A DNA stretch of 64,000 nucleotides from Sandaracinaceae bacterium. GTDB taxonomy: Bacteria > Myxococcota_A > Polyangia > Polyangiales > Houyiibacteriaceae. The stretch covers positions 496,001 through 560,000 of the forward strand of contig JACKEJ010000005.1 in the NCBI GenBank assembly GCA_020633055.1, in the 5' to 3' direction. This document shows, in pieces, positions 56,592 to 64,000 of the stretch. Numbering within the stretch: the stretch's first letter is position 1; every line of letters begins with the position of its first letter. The translations under genes were made by a program, and so were the position numbers. The notes under the pieces are model-generated. The model was not told the origin of the DNA and ran no database searches. It was given only the letters and a program-made list of their open reading frames with translations.

Positions 56592-56909
56592 TCAGCCGGT
56601 GCGCTTGATGATGTGGTAGCCGAAGTCGGTCTCCACGACGCCGCTGACGTCCCCGACGTTCATCGAGAACGCCGCGTCTTCGAAGGGCTTCACCATCGAT
56701 CCCCGTCCGAACGCGCCCAGGTCACCACCCCCGCTCCCGCTCGGGCAGTCGCTGTGGGCCCTGGCGAGTCCCGCAAAGTCCGAGCCCTGGTCGAGCTGAG
56801 TCTTCAGCTCGGCGATGAGCCGCTCGGCGTCCGCTTTGCTGCGGGTGGCGGTGGAGCGGGCCGAGCCGGCGTACATCAGGAGGATATGGGAAGCGCGAAC
56901 CTGCGACAT
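56592..56909 (-). CDS. Parvulin-type peptidyl-prolyl isomerase
   Basis: The 105-residue, single-domain cytoplasmic parvulin starts MSQVRASHILLMYAG. It shows the family core: DFAGLARAHSDCPSGSGGGDLGAFGRGSM, FEDAAFSMNVGDVSGVVETDFGYHIIK. It isomerises peptidyl-proline bonds. No signal peptide. GAGGAG precedes the ATG at good distance. It is convergent with the MXAN_5187-like gene and upstream of nothing obvious on its own strand. Confidence 0.92.
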   Translation of the reverse strand: MSQVRASHILLMYAGSARSTATRSKADAERLIAELKTQLDQGSDFAGLARAHSDCPSGSGGGDLGAFGRGSMVKPFEDAAFSMNVGDVSGVVETDFGYHIIKRTG

Positions 56910-56977
56910 GACGACTCCTCGTCCACGCCTTCGATCGCGCGGACCTTGGCCAGACTATCAGCGTCGGCTGCCCGGCT

Positions 56978-57823
56978 CTACCCCGTGTTGCTGCTCGGTG
57001 TTGGGCGTGGCAGCCGCCCGAGACGCGCGACGAGCTGACGGAGGCTCGCGCGGAGTGCCTCGAAGTGTTGGTCCTTCGGTCGGCTGTCGCGCTCATCCAT
57101 GTACAGCGCGCGGTTGAGCTCGAGTTGCACGGCATGCACGCCCTCGCTGGGACGTCCGTAGTGGGCGGTGCTGTGCCCCCCTCGGTAGGGTGCGTCGTGC
57201 GCCACGCTGAAGCCCGCGCTGCGGAAGTGGTCGTCGATGGCGTCGATCACGCTCACGGCAGCCGACGAGCGACCGAGGCTTCCCGGCACGATGTCGGCCC
57301 GCGTGAGGATGGGCCCGCCGCGCACGTCGCGCCCCATGGACGGCATGGAGTGCCCAGCCAACAGGATGGCGAAGCCGTGGCGCGCGACGGTCTCGTCCAG
57401 CAGAAGGCGAAGCTGTGTGTGATAGGGCGTGTAGAACAGCTCGATGCGCTTCGCGTAGCGCTCTGCGCTCAGCGGCCGACGCAGGACGGGCGCGCCGTCG
57501 GTCGCGATGCGCCAGATGACGCCCCGCCCGCCTGGACGGGGCACCCGCGGACCACGCAGCACCGAGAGCGGGTCGACGTCCGTCGCAGCGCGGTTGAGGT
57601 CCACCACGTAGCGGGAGACCTTGGCGCAGAGCAGTGTGGCGCCGACCTGTGGCGCGTCTGCGAAGAGCTCGTCCACCCAGGGATCGGCGTCCCGCATGAG
57701 AGCGTCCTTCGGCGCCAGCAGCTCGTCGGCCACCTGCTCCGGCACGGCGAGGCCCGCATGCGGCACCTCCACCACGACCGGGCCGGGGTCACCCTGGGGC
57801 CGCACCAGCTCGAAGAAGGACAT
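56978..57823 (-). CDS. N-formylglutamate amidohydrolase family protein
   Basis: The 281 residues match the N-formylglutamate amidohydrolase family: VVVEVPHAGLAVPEQV (metal-binding His), DADPWVDELFADA, SRYVVDLNRAATD, the ILLAGHSMPS motif and VQLELNRALYMDE near the end. The family (HutG-like) hydrolyses formylglutamate in histidine breakdown, but many members act on other substrates; no hut genes are adjacent. The ATG is 69 nt upstream of the parvulin gene, same strand. Confidence 0.85.
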   Translation of the reverse strand: MSFFELVRPQGDPGPVVVEVPHAGLAVPEQVADELLAPKDALMRDADPWVDELFADAPQVGATLLCAKVSRYVVDLNRAATDVDPLSVLRGPRVPRPGGRGVIWRIATDGAPVLRRPLSAERYAKRIELFYTPYHTQLRLLLDETVARHGFAILLAGHSMPSMGRDVRGGPILTRADIVPGSLGRSSAAVSVIDAIDDHFRSAGFSVAHDAPYRGGHSTAHYGRPSEGVHAVQLELNRALYMDERDSRPKDQHFEALRASLRQLVARLGRLPRPTPSSNTG

Positions 57824-58109
57824 CCGGCGAGGTGTATCGCGGAACGGTCGTCACGGAAAGCGGGCGCACCCTGACGCATGGTGGACCGCACTGACCCTCA
57901 CACGCCCCCGGTGCCTGCGCGCCCCCTGCCGCCGGCTGCAGCGCCTGCGCTGGACACCGGCCGCCCCCGGGTAGGGAATAGACCGGCACGTGGGGCGTAC
58001 AACGGTTCGTTCCGGCTCGGCGGGTGAGGTGCACTGTAGTCAGGCGCCGCGCACTCCGGTATGGTGTCCCCACGCGCACTCACATCCATGTGCGGAAGAG
58101 GAGTCTCGA

Positions 58110-59363
58110 ATGGTCTTCGGAAGGGTTATGAACTTCGTCAAGGACGGCATCCAGGAGATGCTGATCCAGCGTCCGGACGACAAGAAGAACCTGATCGTCT
58201 ACAAGCACCCCGAGAACACGATCCCGACGGGGGCGCAGCTCACGGTGGACGCCGACGAAGCGGCCGTGTTCTTCCGCGACGGTGGGCTCGTGGGCGCGCT
58301 GCGGACGGCGGGCGTGGGCCAGCGCCACACCCTGACCTCGCAGAACATCCCCATCCTCGGCCGCCTGGTCGACAGCGTCACGGGCGGGAACATCTTCGTG
58401 ACGGACCTCTACTTCGTCACCATGCGTCCCATCTACGGGCAGCGCTTCGGCGGCGCGCTCGGCTACATCGAGGATCCGATGCTGGGCGAGATGGTGTCGC
58501 CGCGCATCTTCGGCGAGTACGCGTTCCGCATCTTCGACCCCGAGCGCTTCATCGTGAACTACGTGGGCCTGCAGCAGACCGGCACCAACGAAGAGGTCGC
58601 GCGCTGGCTCACGGGCAAGTTCATGAACTCGGTCACCACCGTGCTCGGCGAGGTGATGGAGGCGGAGCAGAAGAGCATCCTGCAGCTCATGCGTCTCCAG
58701 CAGCAGCTGGCGCAGACCTTCCTGCAGCGCTGCCCGGACCTCAACGACATCGGTGTGCAGATCACCGACGTGGGCGAGTTCCGGGTCAACCTCGATGAAG
58801 AGGAGGAGGCGCAGCTCAAGGCCGCGCAGGCGGAGATCGGCTCGGCCAAGCGCGCGGCGCGGGCAGCGCAGATCGGCATCAGCACGGCCCAGGCGCAGGC
58901 CGCGCAGAAGCAGTTCGAGCTGGACCAGCAGTTCCAGCAGGACGCGCGCTACGTTCAGGGCCTGGCGGGCGGCAACTTCGGCGCCTACGCGGCCGGCAAG
59001 GCCATGATGGGCGCAGGCGAGGGCATGGCCAAGGGCGGCGGCGAAGGCGGCGGCGGTGGCGGCATGATGGCCGGCGCTGGCCTCGGCGCGGGCTTCGGCA
59101 TGGCGAACATGATGATGGGCTCCATGCAGCCCGGTCAGCAGATGCCCCAGCAGCAGCCTCCCCCGGCTGCGGCGGCGGCCCCGGCAGCGGCTGGCGGGAC
59201 GGTGCAGTGCCCGGGCTGCTCCGCGAACGTTCCTCCTGGCAAGTTCTGCGCCGAGTGCGGCACCAACCTGAGCCCCGCGCCGCGCTTCTGTCCGTCGTGC
59301 GGCACACAGGGCGCGGCCGGCGCGAAGTTCTGCGCGAACTGCGGCACGGGCTTCCCCGCTTGA
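58110..59363 (+). CDS. SPFH-domain protein with C-terminal zinc ribbons
   Basis: The 417 residues start with an SPFH/virion-core-like region (NLIVYKHPENTIPTGAQLTVDADEAAVFFRDGGLVG), followed by a long helical region with EVMEAEQKSILQLMRLQQQ and RAARAAQIGISTAQAQAAQ. A Gly/Met-rich low-complexity segment (about 300-350) and zinc ribbons at the end (CPGCSANVPPGKFCAECG and FCPSCGTQGAAGAKFCANCG) follow. SPFH proteins form membrane-linked rings; this type, with zinc ribbons, occurs beside signalling or vesicle-like systems. AAGAGGAG lies before the ATG. It is followed by a Ser/Thr kinase gene with a similar zinc ribbon. Confidence 0.85.
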   Translation: MVFGRVMNFVKDGIQEMLIQRPDDKKNLIVYKHPENTIPTGAQLTVDADEAAVFFRDGGLVGALRTAGVGQRHTLTSQNIPILGRLVDSVTGGNIFVTDLYFVTMRPIYGQRFGGALGYIEDPMLGEMVSPRIFGEYAFRIFDPERFIVNYVGLQQTGTNEEVARWLTGKFMNSVTTVLGEVMEAEQKSILQLMRLQQQLAQTFLQRCPDLNDIGVQITDVGEFRVNLDEEEEAQLKAAQAEIGSAKRAARAAQIGISTAQAQAAQKQFELDQQFQQDARYVQGLAGGNFGAYAAGKAMMGAGEGMAKGGGEGGGGGGMMAGAGLGAGFGMANMMMGSMQPGQQMPQQQPPPAAAAAPAAAGGTVQCPGCSANVPPGKFCAECGTNLSPAPRFCPSCGTQGAAGAKFCANCGTGFPA

Positions 59364-59489
59364 CGCGGGGTCACTCCCGCACAGCCCCGCACGGCGAAGT
59401 GGCGCTCGATACGACGCGCCGCTTCGCCGTTGCGCGTTTGCGCGCAGCGTGGTTGCGCGCGGGTCGACCACGGATGGTAAGCTGACGCG

Positions 59490-61181
59490 ATGCGAATGTG
59501 TCCCGCATGCGCCTCGCGCTTCTCGCAGGAGGTGAGGTTCTGCCCGACGGACGGGCAGCCGACCCAGCCGCTGCCCGAGGAGCCGACGACCGCCACGGAC
59601 CCGCTCTTGGGCACCGTGGTCGACGGGCGCTACCGCGTGGACCGCGTCCTCGGTGAGGGCGGCATGGGCGTGGTCTACGCCGCCATGCACGTGACGCTGG
59701 GCAAGCGCGTGGCGCTGAAGGTGCTGCGCGGCGAGATGGCACGCGACGACGAGGTCGTGCAGCGCTTCGTGCAGGAGGCGCAGGCGTCGTCATCCATCGG
59801 GCACGCGAACATCATCGACATCACCGACTTCGGTCGCCTGCCCGACGGAACGTCCTACTTCGTCATGGAGTACCTCGAGGGGCAGTCCCTGACGCAGCTC
59901 ATCGAACAGGGCGGGTCGATGAACGGCGACGAGGCCCTAGGGATCATCGAGCAAGTGGCCTCGGCGTTGAGCGCCGCTCACGGCCGCGGCATCGTCCACC
60001 GCGACCTCAAGCCGGACAACATCTTCCTCATCCGACGCGGGCAGCAGAACCACTTCGTCAAAGTGCTCGACTTCGGCATCGCGAAGGTCGGGGGGGCGAA
60101 CAGCAAGCTCACCAAGACCGGCATGGTGTTCGGCACGCCACACTACATGTCGCCCGAGCAGGCCGCCGGTCAGACCATCGACGCGCGCACCGACATCTAC
60201 GCGCTCGGCATCATCATGTACGAGATGTTCACGGGGACGCTGCCGTTCGACGGCGACACGTTCATGGGCATCCTCAGCAAGCACATGTTCGAGGCCCCCG
60301 TGCCGCCGCGTGAGAGGGTCGCAGCCGCGCAGCTGCCAGCCGAGCCCATCATCCTGCGGTGCTTGGCCAAGCGTCCCGAGGAACGCTACCCCAGCATGGA
60401 CGCGCTGATCGGGGACCTGCGCGCGGTGGACTCCATCGCCCCCGTCTCCATCGGCCGCTCCGCCAGCCAAGCGCCCCCCCCCCGAAACGTGGCGGGCAAG
60501 CTGGCGACGCCCTCGTTGCGCCGACCGACCTCCGGCTCCCACGGCGGCGGTCGCGGAAAGTGGGTAGTGCTCGGAGTCGTCATGGTGCTCTTGCTGCTGG
60601 GGGGCATCGGCGGCGCGGCCATGGCGTTGATGCAACCGCGAGGGGCGGACCCACAGACCGCAAACGCCGACGTGCCGCGCGTCGTGAGCGAAGTGACGCC
60701 CCTCCCCGCACAAGGTGGTGCGAGCGGTTCGCCCGCAGCGCAACCAGCCGCCCCGGAGCTCCCCGCCGCCGGCACCGTCCCAGGACCCCCGTCGGACGAG
60801 GTGGTCATCGAAGCCCCACGCGCTCTGATCCGAATCACGACCGACCCACCAGGCGCCATGGTCGAGCACGATGGCGCCCTCATCGGCAACACCCCGCTCG
60901 AGCTCCCGCGGCCGACCGACGATGCATCGACGGCGCTCAACGTCACGCTGGACGGGTACGAGCCCGCGCGTGTGGCGATCTCGGCGCACTCGCCAGAGTC
61001 CATCGAGGTGCGCTTGCAGGAAGAGTCGCGCTCGCGTCGCGGCCACTCGCGCCCCGATGGCACCCGGGTCGCCTCGGACACCCCGCCCTCCGTTCCTCCG
61101 CCGGCAGCGAACACGCCGCAACCGCCACCTACCATGGCGCAGCCTCGCGTGACTGACGTGGTGGACCCGTGGGCACACTGA
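59490..61181 (+). CDS. Ser/Thr protein kinase with zinc-ribbon start, TM and PEGA domain
   Basis: Of the 563 residues, residues 1-22 hold a CPAC...CPTD zinc ribbon. The Hanks kinase follows (about 45-315) with GEGGMG at 55-60, catalytic Lys 77 (VALK), HRD at 170-172 (IVHRDLKPDN), DFG at 194-196 and GTPHYMSPEQ. Then come a linker, one membrane span (about 360-385, VVLGVVMVLLLLGGIGG), a Pro/Ala-rich stretch and a PEGA domain (ITTDPPGAMVEHDGALIGNTPLEL) outside the membrane. All catalytic motifs are intact. PEGA parts are often surface-exposed sensors. The gene lies between the SPFH and CAP genes. Confidence 0.92.
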   Translation: MRMCPACASRFSQEVRFCPTDGQPTQPLPEEPTTATDPLLGTVVDGRYRVDRVLGEGGMGVVYAAMHVTLGKRVALKVLRGEMARDDEVVQRFVQEAQASSSIGHANIIDITDFGRLPDGTSYFVMEYLEGQSLTQLIEQGGSMNGDEALGIIEQVASALSAAHGRGIVHRDLKPDNIFLIRRGQQNHFVKVLDFGIAKVGGANSKLTKTGMVFGTPHYMSPEQAAGQTIDARTDIYALGIIMYEMFTGTLPFDGDTFMGILSKHMFEAPVPPRERVAAAQLPAEPIILRCLAKRPEERYPSMDALIGDLRAVDSIAPVSIGRSASQAPPPRNVAGKLATPSLRRPTSGSHGGGRGKWVVLGVVMVLLLLGGIGGAAMALMQPRGADPQTANADVPRVVSEVTPLPAQGGASGSPAAQPAAPELPAAGTVPGPPSDEVVIEAPRALIRITTDPPGAMVEHDGALIGNTPLELPRPTDDASTALNVTLDGYEPARVAISAHSPESIEVRLQEESRSRRGHSRPDGTRVASDTPPSVPPPAANTPQPPPTMAQPRVTDVVDPWAH

Positions 61182-61219
61182 GCCGCGGCTCACGCTCTCG
61201 TCATCTCACCCCTACTCGG

Positions 61220-62866
61220 ATGCTCCTGATGGTCCACCCTCCCGTCTCGTTGGTCGCGCGCGCTGCTTTGATCATGTGGCTCCTGTCCGCAGTGGCAGGC
61301 TGCGGAGGAGGCGGAGGGAGCAGCGGGCCCACCACGGGCCGCGCCGCCCGCTACGTCGTGGTGGAGGGGCCCGGGGCCACCGAGTACGGCACCACGGCGG
61401 AGGAACAGCCGCCGCTGGACGACGACGCGGGCCAGCTCGCACAGACGACCATCGAGGTGGGTGCCGCGCAGGGCGCACCGCTCACGTTGGACGGGCGCCT
61501 CTCCGAGCTCGCGGCGCGCGTGGGACGTGAGGTCGTGGAGCAAGGTGCGGCGCCAAGCGCCGAGGTCGTCCAGTTCTTCGCGCGTCACCTGGGCATCGCC
61601 GAGCCGGTGCCCTCGGTGTCCCACGCCGCCTACGCGGACCTGGAGGGGGCGCGGCTGGGGCTCCAGGAGCAGCTGCCTGCGCTGCTCATCCCGGGCCGCT
61701 TCACGCACCTGGGGGTCGCCACCGTCCCACACGGCGACGAGCGCATCGCCGTGGTGGTCCTCACGCGCCGCGGAGTGGATCTGACGCCCGTCCAACGCGT
61801 GCGCAGCGCCGGGCCGCTCGTCTTGTCGGGGAACCTGCTGGGCGACCTCCGCAACCCCGAGGTCGTAGTGGTGCACCCCGACGGGCACACGCAGCGCTCG
61901 CCTGCGGGGTCCGGGCCGCGCTTCCAGGTGCGGCTGCTGCTCGCGGAGTCCGGCACCTATGCGGTGGAGCTGCTCGCGCGCGGGAGCGCAGGCATCACGG
62001 TGGTGGCAAACTTCCAGCTGTACGTGGACGAACCGGCGCCGACCCGCCTCGCGGTGTCAGCGGCGGACACGCCAGGGGTCTCCACGGCCGACGACGTACG
62101 AGAGGCGCTCATCGCGCGCATCGCCGAGGAGCGCCGACGCGCGGGCGCCCCCGAGCTCACGCTGCACCCAGGTCTGAGCGAGGTAGCCGAAGCGCACTGC
62201 CGTGACATGGTGGCCGCGGACTTCGTGGGGCACGACTCGCCCACCACGGGCACCCCAGCGATGCGCCTCACGGCTGCGGGCTTCGCCAGCGGGCTGATGC
62301 TGGAGAACGTGGCGCGTGGGTACAGCGCCGACGAGCTGCACCGTGGCTTGATGGACAGCCCGGGGCACCGCGCGAACATCCTCGAGCCGCGTGTGACCCA
62401 CCTGGGCATCGCCGTGGTGGCCGTCCCCGATGGCGACCGGACCGCGTTCCTGGCGACCCAGGTCTTCACGCAGATGACCGCTCGGATCGACACGGCAGCG
62501 GCGCCGGCCGCGCTGCTCGCCGCCATCAACGAGGGGCGCAGAGCGCGCCGCACGGGGCCCGTGGCCTCCGACGAGCTGCTCGCGCAAGCGGCGCAAGAAG
62601 CGGCCGAGGCGTACTTCGCGGACCCCAGCCTCAGTGAGCAAGACGTGACGGACCGCGCTAGCGCGGCCCTCCGCCGCTACGCCATCGCGTACCGTCGCGT
62701 CGGAGCCTTGATGACGGTGGTCACGCGCATCGAGGACGCCGGGCGCCTGGAGCCCACCTTCGACCCCGACGTGACGACGCTGGGCATCGGCGTGGCGCAA
62801 GGAGACCGACCTGGGCAGGCGCCCAACTCCATCGCGGTGGTGATGGTGCTCGGGTGGCCCCGCTGA
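61220..62866 (+). CDS. Lipoprotein with CAP/SCP domain(s)
   Basis: From ATG 61220 the 548-residue product has a lipoprotein signal (LLSAVAGC). A clear CAP domain occupies about 290-410: LIARIAEERRRAGAPELTLHPGLSEVAEAHCRDMVAADFVGHDSPTTG, then ENVARGYSADELHRGLMDSPGHRANILEPRVTHLGIAVVAV with the His/Glu set. Before it lies a beta-sandwich region, and even earlier RFTHLGVATVPHGDERIAVVVLT resembles a CAP C-terminal strand. After it, a second helical-strand unit ending TTLGIGVAQGDRPG also looks CAP-like but lacks the His/Glu. CAP proteins are usually extracytoplasmic; function unknown. A GTG at 61169 is an alternative start. Confidence 0.8.
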   Translation: MLLMVHPPVSLVARAALIMWLLSAVAGCGGGGGSSGPTTGRAARYVVVEGPGATEYGTTAEEQPPLDDDAGQLAQTTIEVGAAQGAPLTLDGRLSELAARVGREVVEQGAAPSAEVVQFFARHLGIAEPVPSVSHAAYADLEGARLGLQEQLPALLIPGRFTHLGVATVPHGDERIAVVVLTRRGVDLTPVQRVRSAGPLVLSGNLLGDLRNPEVVVVHPDGHTQRSPAGSGPRFQVRLLLAESGTYAVELLARGSAGITVVANFQLYVDEPAPTRLAVSAADTPGVSTADDVREALIARIAEERRRAGAPELTLHPGLSEVAEAHCRDMVAADFVGHDSPTTGTPAMRLTAAGFASGLMLENVARGYSADELHRGLMDSPGHRANILEPRVTHLGIAVVAVPDGDRTAFLATQVFTQMTARIDTAAAPAALLAAINEGRRARRTGPVASDELLAQAAQEAAEAYFADPSLSEQDVTDRASAALRRYAIAYRRVGALMTVVTRIEDAGRLEPTFDPDVTTLGIGVAQGDRPGQAPNSIAVVMVLGWPR

Positions 62867-63249
62867 TGCGTGTGGTCACGGCCCTGACCGGGGTGTACCA
62901 GGCAGACGGGTCGCTGCGTGGCGAGCTGACGTACGCCCTGGGCAAGCTCATGGGCACGGCGCACTGCGCGCTGTGCGACATCACGCACGCCGGGGTGCGC
63001 GAGAAGCGGGGGTTCGCCGCCTGCCGGGAGGCGCTGCCCGTGCCGCTGCGCAACGTACACCTGGACGAGCGCGTCCCCGAGCTCCTGCAGTTCACGGAGG
63101 GCCGGACGCCTTGTGTCGTCGCCCATACGAGCCAGGGCCTGGTGCTGCTGTTGGACGCGGGGGCCCTCGACGGATGCCGGGGCAGCGTCACGCGGTTCCG
63201 CGAGGAGCTGGAGCGCGCCATGGACGAGCTGGGCCTCTCGTTCGCGTAG
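62866..63249 (+). CDS. Conserved hypothetical protein with CxxC
   Basis: The 127-residue protein is soluble and compact: MRVVTALTGVYQADGSLRGELTYALGKLMG, then HCALCDITHAGVREKRGFAACREALPV with a CxxC and further Cys, and a final helical SVTRFREELERAMDELG. Similar small proteins occur in several bacterial groups, function unknown to me; the CxxC could bind metal or be redox-active. The ATG overlaps the CAP gene stop (TGATG). GTG 62854 is an alternative start. Confidence 0.6.
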   Translation: MRVVTALTGVYQADGSLRGELTYALGKLMGTAHCALCDITHAGVREKRGFAACREALPVPLRNVHLDERVPELLQFTEGRTPCVVAHTSQGLVLLLDAGALDGCRGSVTRFREELERAMDELGLSFA

Positions 63250-63445
63250 ACGCGTTGGTCGCGAGCCGACGGCCACGCACGCAAGGGCTGCGCGCGGCCC
63301 ACCGACGGCGCAGGACCTGCGCCTGATACGGCCCGAGGTCACCCAGAACGCGCAAATGCTGCGCTGACGGGGCCTTCGAGGGTGTTGGTCCGGCGGTTGC
63401 AAAGGGCCCGCTCGTGCCCCCCTACCCCCCGAGGACGCGCTGAGC

Positions 63446-64000
63446 ATGGGCCCTATGCTCGCGTCGATCACCGCAGGCCTCGTCGCCGGCGTCAGCAGCG
63501 TGCCGCACTGCATGGGCATGTGCGGGCCGCTGGTGGCCGGGGTGTGCTCGGGGCCGCGTGACGGCGCTGCCTATCAGGTGGGTCGCACGGTGTCGTACAG
63601 CGTGCTGGGTGCGGTCGCGGGCGGCGTGCTGCAGCTGGGCACGCTGCCGCTCTCGCGCACGATGGCCTCCACGCTGACGAGCGTAGTGTTGGCCGCAGGG
63701 CTCCTGTGGGCGGCCTTCTCCCTCGTTCGCAGCGGCGCTCGAGCGCGGACGACGTCCAAGACACACGAGGGCGCGCAGCGCCCCCGTGACGTGGAGCTGG
63801 TCCCGCTGCGGGCGTCACGGAGCGCTCCGGCTCGGACCGCGTCCGCCACCGGACGCTGGGCAAAGGCCGTTCGCCCATGGCTGGGCTCGCCCCTGCTCGT
63901 TGGAGCGCTCAGCGCGCTGTTGCCCTGCGGGGCGCTCCTGACGCTGGCCTTGCTGGCGGCTGGCGCCGGCTCCGCGTGGGGTGGCGCCTTGACGGGCGCG
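63446..64000 (+). CDS. Sulfite exporter TauE/SafE-like membrane protein (partial)
   Basis: The 185 residues to the window end show a first hydrophobic segment with the motif VSSVPHCMGMCGPLVAG, typical of the TauE/SafE subfamily once linked to urease/nickel or copper-oxidase assembly. Further spans follow (SYSVLGAVAGGVLQLG, TSVVLAAGLLWAAFSLV), then a charged loop and PLLVGALSALLPCGALLTLALLAAG with the second conserved PCG motif. The protein continues beyond the window. About 200 nt upstream of it no gene is visible. Confidence 0.85.
   Translation, partial: MGPMLASITAGLVAGVSSVPHCMGMCGPLVAGVCSGPRDGAAYQVGRTVSYSVLGAVAGGVLQLGTLPLSRTMASTLTSVVLAAGLLWAAFSLVRSGARARTTSKTHEGAQRPRDVELVPLRASRSAPARTASATGRWAKAVRPWLGSPLLVGALSALLPCGALLTLALLAAGAGSAWGGALTGA

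Overview
The window is very G+C-rich and strongly GC3-biased. It carries stop/start-overlapping operons, eukaryotic-like Ser/Thr kinases, a pseudokinase, a Roadblock-type protein, TPR/metalloprotease lipoproteins, an SPFH/zinc-ribbon protein and a gene resembling the Myxococcus MXAN_5187 family. I read it as chromosomal DNA of a Myxococcota bacterium, perhaps order Polyangiales; this rests on gene content, not on a computed phylogeny. I saw no CRISPR array, insertion sequence or prophage. Most of the window is housekeeping DNA with lineage-specific genes between.

Layout. 1-4.3 kb: a reverse-strand TolC/HlyD/ABC-type export operon whose ABC protein has lost nearly every ATPase motif, divergent from a small winged-helix regulator. 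4.8-7.8 kb: rpsO with a leader hairpin and a perfect terminator, then pnp. 8-12.7 kb: an outer-membrane barrel plus DM13-like lipoprotein pair, dut, trxA, an unknown protein and a membrane pseudokinase. 12.7-15.9 kb: ccsA/hemX-hemA-hemC, coupled by 4-nt overlaps (early tetrapyrrole synthesis). 16-17 kb: a truncated haemoglobin and an NsrR-like Rrf2 regulator behind a promoter with a 15-nt palindrome over the start point. 17-27.4 kb: Roadblock protein, ArsA-like ATPase, glmU, then a reverse-strand metalloprotease/histidine kinase/rph operon. 27.5-28.9 kb: a divergent monooxygenase-like gene and GlxA-type regulator.

29-37.2 kb: a six-gene reverse-strand operon (B-box zinc protein, DUF4129, DUF4350, MoxR ATPase, DUF58, polyphosphate kinase) in which every junction overlaps by 4 nt. 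37.3-43.2 kb: a complete rRNA operon on the reverse strand (16S, tRNA-Ile, tRNA-Ala, 23S, 5S) with a textbook promoter, a terminator and long processing stems around each large rRNA.

43.4-51.3 kb: dtd, coaE, an SDR with altered catalytic residues, pmbA/tldD, a TerB-like protein, a DUF2330 protein and an exported esterase. 51.4-51.55 kb: a likely small RNA with a C-rich loop and a perfect intrinsic terminator. 51.7-64 kb: fabH, a lipid/diacylglycerol kinase, an exported beta-sandwich protein, an MXAN_5187-like membrane protein with a one-base frameshift, a parvulin, an N-formylglutamate amidohydrolase, SPFH/zinc ribbon, a Ser/Thr kinase, a CAP-domain lipoprotein, a CxxC protein and the start of a TauE/SafE-type transporter.

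The most unusual items are the ATPase-dead ABC exporter, the small RNA, the globin/NsrR control region, the frameshifted MXAN_5187-like gene, the SDR lacking its Tyr/Lys pair and the coupling of ppk1 to the MoxR/DUF58 operon.
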